From NCBI GenBank assembly GCA_937925515.1, contig CALALP010000072.1, forward strand, positions 1 through 18,870: a stretch of 18,870 bases of DNA. Direction: 5' to 3'. Source of the DNA: an uncultured Lachnoanaerobaculum sp. Lineage in GTDB: Bacteria; Bacillota; Clostridia; Lachnospirales; Lachnospiraceae. Below are positions 13,928-18,870 of this stretch, piece by piece (positions within the stretch are counted from its first letter, which is position 1; each line of letters starts with the position of its first letter). The translations under genes were made by a program, and so were the position numbers. The notes under the pieces are model-generated. The model did no database searches, had not been told where the DNA came from, and saw only the letters and a list, made by a program, of their open reading frames with translations.

Positions 13928-16081
13928 ATGAATAGTGAATTAGAAAGAAGAAAAAATATAATATTGGAAATATTTAAAAACCCTAACTATAAGCCACTTA
14001 AATTTAAGGAGTTAGCAGCACTTTTAAATATACCAAAAGATGATAGAGAAAAGCTTAGAGAAACTTTAGTTGAACTAATGAACGAATCTAAGATAATATT
14101 TACACCAAGAGGAAAATATATGTTGTATGATAAGCCTGCATTTATTGGGACTTATATGTCAACAACAAGGGGCTTTGGTTTTGTAAAAGTTGAGGGTAGA
14201 AATGAAGATATATTTATTCCGGAAAGAGGGATAAATAATGCTATGGATAAAGATGAAGTAGAAGTTACAATAGATGTTGAAGAAAGACTTGAAGATAACT
14301 ACACAGAACTTTATTATAGAAAAGCAGAGGGACATATAACTAAAATTATCAAAAGAGCTAATCTATATGTGGTTGGAACTTACAAAAGATATGAGGACTT
14401 TGGTTTTGTATTGCCTGATAATAGAAAGCTTGTACAAGATATATATATTGAAAATGGAGATGAATTTGGAGCAACTAATAACCAAAAAGTGCTTGTAGAG
14501 TTAATTAGTTTTGGAAGTGAAGATAAAAAGCCGGAGGGAAAAGTTACAAGAATACTAGGAAATCCAAATGAAAAAGGTGTAGATATATTGTCAATAGCTA
14601 TGGCACATGGCTATGAAACCGAGTTTCCACAAGAGGTCTTAGAAGAGGCAGAAAAAATAGCATTAAGCATTTCAAAAGAAGATGAAAAAGGTAGAACAGA
14701 TTTTAGAGATAAGCTAACCGTTACAATAGACGGAGAAGATGCAAAAGATTTAGACGATGCAATAAGCCTTGAAAGAAGGGGAGAACATTGGATACTTGGA
14801 GTTCATATTGCAGATGTAAGTCATTATGTAAAAGAAAATTCTTATTTAGATAAGCAAGCACTTGAAAGAGGAACAAGCGTATATTTAGTAGATAGAGTTA
14901 TTCCAATGTTACCTACAAGACTTTCAAACGGAATATGTTCTTTAAATGCAGGCGAGGACAGACTTGCATTATCCTGTATTATGGAAATAGATGACAATGG
15001 AGAAGTTGTAGACCATAGCATTAAGGAAACTATTATAAGAGTTGATTATAGAATGACCTATACAGATGTCAATGCTTTGGTTACAGATAGTGCCGACCAA
15101 GAACTTATTAAAAAGTATGAAAGCTGTATACACTTATTTAATGACATGAAAAAGGTATCAGAGCTTATAAGAGAAAGACGATATAAGCGTGGAGCAATAG
15201 ATTTTGATTTTCCTGAGAGTAAAGTTATACTTGATGATTTTGGTAAAGTAAAAGAGTTAAAGTTTGTTGAAAGAAATACTGCTACTAAGATTATTGAGGA
15301 TTTTATGCTTTGTGCAAATGAAACCGTCGCAGAAGAATATTTCTGGCTTGAACTTCCATTTTTATATAGGGTACATGAAAACCCTGATCCTAGTAAAATG
15401 ACGCAGTTAGCTATTTTTATCAATAATTTCGGCTTTACAATGAGGTCTAAGTCAGGGGAAGTTCATCCAAAGGAGTTACAAAAACTACTTTCTAAGATTG
15501 AAAATAGTGAGTTTGAGGCAGTAATTAGCAATATAATGTTAAGAAGTATGAAACAAGCAAGATACCAAACTGAATGTGTTGGTCATTTTGGTTTATCAGC
15601 TAAATATTATACACATTTTACTTCTCCTATAAGAAGATATCCTGATTTACAGATACATAGAATTATTAAAGAAAATCTAAAGTCAGGGCTTACTGAAAAA
15701 AGGATAGAACATTATATAAATATCTTAGATAATGTTGCTTATAAATCTTCTACACTTGAAAGAAAGGCAGAGGAAACTGAAAGAGATAGCATTAAATATA
15801 AAAAATGTGAGTATATGGAAAATCATTTATTTGAGAAGTTTAATGGAATTATTTCAGGAGTTACTAATGCCGGATTTTATGTAACTTTAAGTAATGGTGT
15901 AGAGGGGTTAGTGCGTATGAGAGAACTTTTCGATGACTATTACAATTTAGTAGAAGAGGAATATAAAATAGTAGGAGAGGAATTTGGAAAAACCTATAGA
16001 CTAGGGCAAAAAATAGAGGTAGCAGTCATAGGAGCAGATAAAGATTTAAGAACCATAGACCTTACACCTACAAAAATTTGA
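13928..16081 (+). CDS. rnr: Ribonuclease R
   Basis: This is a 3'-to-5' hydrolytic exoribonuclease of the RNase II/R family that degrades structured RNA and takes part in mRNA and rRNA quality control. Over 717 residues the domains in order are: N-terminal winged helix (about 1-65), two cold-shock/OB domains (about 70-135 and 145-210), the RNB catalytic domain (about 255-585), and an S1 domain (about 635-715). The RNB active-site cluster is at DGEDAKDLDD (268-277), with Asp268, Asp274, Asp276 and Asp277 as likely metal ligands, followed by HIADVSHYV (293-301) and the GHFGL...YTHFTSPIRRYPDL segment (552-574). There is no basic C-terminal tail. The ATG follows AGAGGAAATT. It is followed after ten bases by smpB, and RNase R and SmpB act together in trans-translation. 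Confidence 0.96.
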   Translation: MNSELERRKNIILEIFKNPNYKPLKFKELAALLNIPKDDREKLRETLVELMNESKIIFTPRGKYMLYDKPAFIGTYMSTTRGFGFVKVEGRNEDIFIPERGINNAMDKDEVEVTIDVEERLEDNYTELYYRKAEGHITKIIKRANLYVVGTYKRYEDFGFVLPDNRKLVQDIYIENGDEFGATNNQKVLVELISFGSEDKKPEGKVTRILGNPNEKGVDILSIAMAHGYETEFPQEVLEEAEKIALSISKEDEKGRTDFRDKLTVTIDGEDAKDLDDAISLERRGEHWILGVHIADVSHYVKENSYLDKQALERGTSVYLVDRVIPMLPTRLSNGICSLNAGEDRLALSCIMEIDDNGEVVDHSIKETIIRVDYRMTYTDVNALVTDSADQELIKKYESCIHLFNDMKKVSELIRERRYKRGAIDFDFPESKVILDDFGKVKELKFVERNTATKIIEDFMLCANETVAEEYFWLELPFLYRVHENPDPSKMTQLAIFINNFGFTMRSKSGEVHPKELQKLLSKIENSEFEAVISNIMLRSMKQARYQTECVGHFGLSAKYYTHFTSPIRRYPDLQIHRIIKENLKSGLTEKRIEHYINILDNVAYKSSTLERKAEETERDSIKYKKCEYMENHLFEKFNGIISGVTNAGFYVTLSNGVEGLVRMRELFDDYYNLVEEEYKIVGEEFGKTYRLGQKIEVAVIGADKDLRTIDLTPTKI

Positions 16082-16091
16082 AAGGTAGTAT

Positions 16092-16562
16092 ATGAAAGAA
16101 CATATTAAAATTATAGCTAATAATAAAAAGGCTTATTTTGACTATTTTATACTTGAAAAATTTGAGGCAGGTATTGAACTGTTTGGTACAGAGGTAAAAT
16201 CTATTCGCATGGGATATTGCTCAGTAAAAGAAAGTTTTATAAAGATTGATAAGGGACAGATGTATGTATTAAATATGCACATTAATCCCTATGAAAGAGG
16301 CAATATTTTCAATAAAGACCCACTTAGAGTAAGAAAACTACTTATGCACAAGTTAGAGATAAGAAAGTTAAGCTCAAAATTGCAGGAAAAAGGTCTTACA
16401 TTAGTTGTTCTTAGTGTATATCTAAAGAGTGGACTTGTCAAAGTTGAGGTCGGACTTGCAAAGGGTAAGAAAAATTATGATAAGAGAGAAAGCCTTGCTA
16501 AAAAGGATCAAAAAAGAGAAATTGAGAATGAAATAAAAAGAAGAAATTTTTATAAGTTGTAA
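16092..16562 (+). CDS. smpB: SsrA-binding protein SmpB
   Basis: This is a small RNA-binding protein that delivers tmRNA to stalled ribosomes for trans-translation. The 156 residues show the family's features: IIANNKKAYFDYFILEKFEAG (from 6), the strongly conserved GTEVKSIR segment (32-39), and LLMHKLEI at 107-114. The basic C-terminal tail, GLAKGKKNYDKRESLAKKD from 136 onward, inserts in the ribosome decoding region. Length is normal and the gene looks intact. The ATG follows an AAGGTAG site ten bases after the rnr stop, so the two are co-transcribed. The tmRNA gene that often follows smpB in Firmicutes is not found here; mobile-element DNA begins within about 50 bases. Confidence 0.96.
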   Translation: MKEHIKIIANNKKAYFDYFILEKFEAGIELFGTEVKSIRMGYCSVKESFIKIDKGQMYVLNMHINPYERGNIFNKDPLRVRKLLMHKLEIRKLSSKLQEKGLTLVVLSVYLKSGLVKVEVGLAKGKKNYDKRESLAKKDQKREIENEIKRRNFYKL

Positions 16563-16591
16563 AATAAAGTGTCAGTATAAAAAAATAAAAA

Positions 16592-16656
16592 ACATCAAAC
16601 AAAAACTATGATAAATTCATTATTGCGAAAAATGAAAAGAAGTTATTGTTTGATGT
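16592..16656 (+). repeat. 16-bp stem-loop covering the IS30-type start codon
   Basis: Positions 16592-16607 pair with 16641-16656 at 15 of 16 positions (one A-A mismatch at 16603/16645), leaving a 33-base loop. The likely transposase ATG (16653-16655) lies inside the right arm. RNA reading through from smpB would fold this stem and hide the start codon. A transcript begun inside the loop would not. The arms may include the element's left terminal repeat. Confidence 0.6.
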
Positions 16657-17027
16657 CTATAAATGATTATACAAAAAAAAGAGAAAAAGGTAAACACCTA
16701 ACATTAATAGAAAGAGGTCAGATAGAAGTTTATTTAAAACTTGGTAAGACTAAGAAATATATAGCAGAGCAGATAGGGGTATCAGAGAGGACTATATATA
16801 GAGAAATAAAGAGAGGCAGGGTAGAACTTTTAAATAGTGATTTAACCACAAGAAAAGAGTATATAGCAGATGTAGCAATGAGAATATATGAAGAAAAACA
16901 AAGTAAGAAAGAGGGCTATTTAAAAATCGGAAAAAATCATGAATTGGCAAGGTATATAGAGAGAAAAATTATAGAAGAAAAATATTCACCATATGCAACA
17001 TTAATAGAGGTGGGAGAGGCAAGATAA
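16653..17027 (+). pseudogene. Truncated IS30-family transposase (N-terminal part)
   Basis: The reading frame opens at 16608, but ATG 16653 gives a natural IS30-type N-terminus; neither start has a good ribosome site. Numbering from 16653, residues 14-45 (HLTLIERGQIEVYL, then YIAEQIGVSERTIYREIKRG) are the HTH_38-type DNA-binding domain. Next come LNSDLTTRKEYIADVAMRIYEE (about 49-70) and LKIGKNHELARYIERKIIEEKYSP (about 80-103), both matching my memory of one Firmicutes branch of IS30 transposases. The match fails after KYSP, and the frame stops at 124 residues. Full-length members exceed 300 residues and carry a DDE/integrase-core domain, which is absent here. Therefore it cannot transpose by itself. 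A DNA-binding function for the fragment is possible but unproven. Confidence 0.75.
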
Positions 17028-17048
17028 TAAAATATAATGGAGGAAATG

Positions 17049-17813
17049 ATGAAGATATTAGAAAAAGGCGATATTATTAAAACAGAACTAAGTGATACTA
17101 CAATAGTTTTAGATGTAAATGATAAACAGGCAGTATTATTTACAGGTAGTAAGTTTGTGATAGCACAAGAAATTATAGAAAATAAGGAGAATGGAAAGTT
17201 TGAGTGGAATAATGGAAGATATGCAGATGATCTAAAAAGTATTTCAAATATGCTAAATAATAGTTTTTCTAAAATGAAAGATACCCTCTCTTTTCTTGCT
17301 GAATATAATTATAGTGATTTTGTTAAAGGTATAATCTCTCTTGAAACAGGAGTAGAAAAAGAGGTAATACTTAATAATGTTTATGATAATTATATGAATA
17401 ATCAGGCTATGGGACTAATCAGTGAGGAGTTTTATGATGTTATAGATGAAGAATTATTAGAGGAAAGTAAAATAACAAATCAGGAGGAAAGAACAGATAG
17501 TAATAAAGAAAATGAAGAAAAGTCTGAGTTTGCTAAAAGAGATAAAAAAGAAGAAATAGTCAACATTGACGGAAATCTTATAAGTGATGTAGAAGTAAAG
17601 GAACTTAAGACAAAGGACGGTAAAGATTTTATTGTAGCAAATTTCTCAGTTGCAAGTAATGATAAAGAGGGAGGTGTTAAGTACACAAAGTGTGTTGCAT
17701 ATAATAATAAAGTAAATGAGGTTGAGGATTTCAAAAAAGGAGATTTTGTTTATATATCTGGCAAAGAAAATTTATTTGCATTATGTTTCTATTATTTGCA
17801 AGTGCTACAATAG
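17049..17813 (+). CDS. Mobile-element protein with truncated SSB-like domain
   Basis: The frame opens at ATG 17037. Start 17049 is preferred because GGAGG (17039-17043) sits five bases ahead of it; three in-frame ATGs compete here. Residues 1-60 (MKILEKGDIIKTELSD, then QAVLFTGSKFVIA) and 75-145 form a region I associate with proteins of clostridial conjugative elements. A charged linker follows (about 145-178, rich in Glu, Lys, Asn). From about 180, VNIDGNLISDVEVKELK, then FIVANFSVASND and KYTKCVAYNNK, match the first strands of a single-stranded-DNA-binding OB-fold. After VYISGKEN the similarity ends and the frame runs into 12 unrelated residues. The OB-fold therefore lacks its last strand, probably through a deletion joint near 17767. 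Function is likely impaired. Confidence 0.6.
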   Translation: MKILEKGDIIKTELSDTTIVLDVNDKQAVLFTGSKFVIAQEIIENKENGKFEWNNGRYADDLKSISNMLNNSFSKMKDTLSFLAEYNYSDFVKGIISLETGVEKEVILNNVYDNYMNNQAMGLISEEFYDVIDEELLEESKITNQEERTDSNKENEEKSEFAKRDKKEEIVNIDGNLISDVEVKELKTKDGKDFIVANFSVASNDKEGGVKYTKCVAYNNKVNEVEDFKKGDFVYISGKENLFALCFYYLQVLQ

Positions 17814-18226
17814 TAAAAATATCATTGTTTACACTCCCTAAACTGATTATTTTTATTTCAGGTTGGTATTATACACATAACTATTTTTCTATTAAATTTT
17901 CATCAGGAAATGCAGTTTATTTTTGGGATATTTTAGTAGCTTTGCTAGCAGTAGGTTTATATACAGTTATATTTAAGGCAGTTCATAAGAAATTTTTTGT
18001 CATAGGTAAACTACTTAATTTTATCATTTCTTTTTCTGGTGCAATGTTTGTATACTGTATGCTCACATATATTTTTATTACAGGTGAAAAATCCTATTTT
18101 CCACCTCTTTTAAATCATAGTCTTATGAATCAGGTTGTAAACTATGTTTTTATTGGTATTCTTGCCATAGTTGTTTGGGTAAAGCGAGAGGATAATTTAC
18201 AAGAAACTCAAGATTTTAATACATGA
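17783..18226 (+). CDS. Unrecognised four-helix membrane protein
   Basis: I do not recognise this protein. The 147 residues contain about four hydrophobic segments (roughly 1-28, 46-64, 75-98, 117-133). The joining loops are short, one of them basic (KAVHKKFF, 65-72), and the tail is polar and acidic (KREDNLQETQDFNT). It overlaps the 3' end of the SSB-like gene by 31 bases in another frame. ATG 17783 has no ribosome site, and the same frame is open back to 17726, so the true N-terminus was probably lost at the joint near 17767 or the gene is translated weakly by coupling. A clear intrinsic terminator follows its stop. It could be cargo of the element or a chromosomal gene cut by the insertion. 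Confidence 0.5.
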   Translation: MFLLFASATIVKISLFTLPKLIIFISGWYYTHNYFSIKFSSGNAVYFWDILVALLAVGLYTVIFKAVHKKFFVIGKLLNFIISFSGAMFVYCMLTYIFITGEKSYFPPLLNHSLMNQVVNYVFIGILAIVVWVKREDNLQETQDFNT

Positions 18227-18233
18227 AATGTCT

Positions 18234-18281
18234 AGCAGGTAAAGTAGCTATAAGCTATATTACCTGCTTATTTTTATTTTT
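18234..18281 (+). terminator. Intrinsic terminator after the membrane-protein gene
   Basis: AGCAGGTAA (18234-18242) pairs perfectly with TTACCTGCT (18260-18268). Inside, TAGCT and AGCTA pair around ATA. The stem is followed on the plus strand by TATTTTTATTTTT. It starts seven bases after the membrane-protein stop. It also sits just beyond the 3' end of the convergent relaxase-type gene, but on that strand there is no T-run after the stem. Confidence 0.85.
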
Positions 18282-18870
18282 CTAAGCTGTTTTCAAGGTA
18301 TATATCCGTATTTTTCTTAGCCTGCTGAAGCTTTTGTAGGAGAGTATCTTCAAGAGAATATTCTTCCATAAGCTTACTTTTTTCCTGCTCCAAAAGGGCA
18401 TATTTATCAGCCAAACCTTTAATATCATATGACTTATAATTGGAGTTTTTAAGCTCTTTTAAGGCAGTTTCATAGGCAATAAGTTGAGGTTTATATTCCT
18501 CATAGAATACATTATCATTTTTATTTTCCTTATAAATACTGTAAATCAATTCATTCTTAGAGAGAATATTTTTATACTCTATGGCAGAATAAATAAGACT
18601 TATTTCTTTTTCAGTAGCTTTTATTTTATCTAAAAGTTTTTGTCTATTAAGAGCAGTTTCCTGCATTTTTAATTCCAGTTCTTCATATGAGCTTATGCCA
18701 TATTTTCTAATTTCATTAAGATAAGCAGCCATAGTTCTTAAGTTGTGCTTACCTGCCCAAATTTCATATGCCTTTGTTTTTATTTTTTCATTATTCTTTA
18801 CATCAATAACAGTTTTAATATTTTTATAGGAAATCTTCTTATAGTTGGTTGATAAAGGCTTAAGTGTTTT
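18274..18870 (-). CDS. Relaxase C-terminal region (partial, runs off the window)
   Basis: This is probably the C-terminal part of a conjugative relaxase, the enzyme that nicks and carries the transferred DNA strand. The first in-frame ATG in the window is at 18732, but the frame is open without a stop to the right edge, adding 46 residues. I therefore treat it as a fragment of at least 198 residues. The visible sequence is helical and charged. The stretch KAYEIWAGKHNLRTMAAYLNEIRKYG spans the 18732 ATG, and coiled-coil-like helices follow (YEELELKMQE, LLDKIKATEKEISLI, then YALLEQEKSKLMEEY near the end). This pattern matches my memory of the tail of relaxases in Clostridia integrative elements. 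The catalytic N-terminal domain would lie outside the window. It converges with the membrane-protein gene. Confidence 0.65.
   Translation of the reverse strand, partial: KTLKPLSTNYKKISYKNIKTVIDVKNNEKIKTKAYEIWAGKHNLRTMAAYLNEIRKYGISSYEELELKMQETALNRQKLLDKIKATEKEISLIYSAIEYKNILSKNELIYSIYKENKNDNVFYEEYKPQLIAYETALKELKNSNYKSYDIKGLADKYALLEQEKSKLMEEYSLEDTLLQKLQQAKKNTDIYLENSLEK

Larger units (their letters stand above)
16592..18870. mobile_element. Remnants of integrated mobile/conjugative elements
   Basis: From just after smpB to the right edge, the recognisable genes are mobile-element types: a 3'-truncated IS30-family transposase, a truncated SSB-like element protein, and a relaxase C-terminal portion on the opposite strand, plus an unrecognised membrane protein. 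The pieces abut with no normal spacing (10 bases, then a 31-base overlap), as expected from deletions or nested insertions. Left boundary 16592 is the start of the stem-loop and is approximate. The right boundary is beyond the window. No integrase, attachment-site repeat or target duplication could be identified. Confidence 0.55.

Noticed and set aside
16592..16656. Inverted repeat read as an intrinsic terminator of smpB
   Set aside because: The loop is 33 bases long, the stem is AT-rich and no T-run follows, so a translation-blocking or element-end role fits better.
18274..18732. A complete 152-residue gene starting at 18732
   Set aside because: The frame is open to the window edge and the sequence across 18732 reads as one continuous helical relaxase-like tail, so the ATG is internal.

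Overview
The window is AT-rich chromosomal DNA from a low-GC Gram-positive bacterium. The best guess is a member of the Lachnospiraceae (Clostridia). This rests on the AT-rich codon use, strong GGAGG-type ribosome binding sites, a lipobox-type OppA, a SecG-RNase R-SmpB gene block as in Firmicutes, and an FtsH whose middle (SGAVGSDL, HEVGH) matches my memory of a clostridial FtsH variant. Family placements come from recognising motifs, not from a search.

Layout. (1) Positions 1-6065, minus strand: a complete oligopeptide ABC importer, transcribed oppA, then oppD-oppF-oppB-oppC. The last four genes overlap or nearly touch and look translationally coupled. oppA is set apart by a strong intrinsic terminator (4084-4116) and a new candidate promoter, so the binding protein can be made in excess. 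(2) 6276-7541, minus: a Mbeg1/DUF2974-type alpha/beta-hydrolase with a C-terminal membrane hairpin. It shares a divergent promoter region with (3) a Nudix hydrolase at 7678-8121, plus, which starts with TTG. (4) 8230-11142, plus: a YitT-family membrane protein and an FtsH-type membrane protease. (5) 11251-13513, plus: a MurR/RpiR-type sugar-phosphate-sensing regulator and a secreted protein built of choline-binding/cell-wall-binding-like repeats. (6) 13597-16562, plus: secG, rnr, smpB, linking protein export, RNA decay and trans-translation. A large intrinsic-terminator-like stem-loop sits between secG and rnr. No ssrA (tmRNA) gene is seen after smpB.

(7) From about 16.57 kb to the right edge the DNA changes character and looks like debris of integrated mobile elements. 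It holds the N-terminal third of an IS30-type transposase, whose probable start codon lies inside a 16-bp stem-loop. Next come an element-type protein with an SSB-like OB-fold cut short at its C-terminus, an unrecognised four-helix membrane protein overlapping its end, and on the opposite strand the C-terminal part of what looks like a conjugative relaxase. That last reading frame is open to the window edge.

I found no rRNA, tRNA, CRISPR array or recognisable riboswitch. Most of the window is ordinary core genome. The points most worth a second look are the mobile-element scar with its start-codon-hiding hairpin, the two GC-rich hairpins sharing an identical core (1-31 and 8162-8190), the symmetric sites in front of oppD and oppA, and the partial loss of cysteines in the OppD C-terminus.
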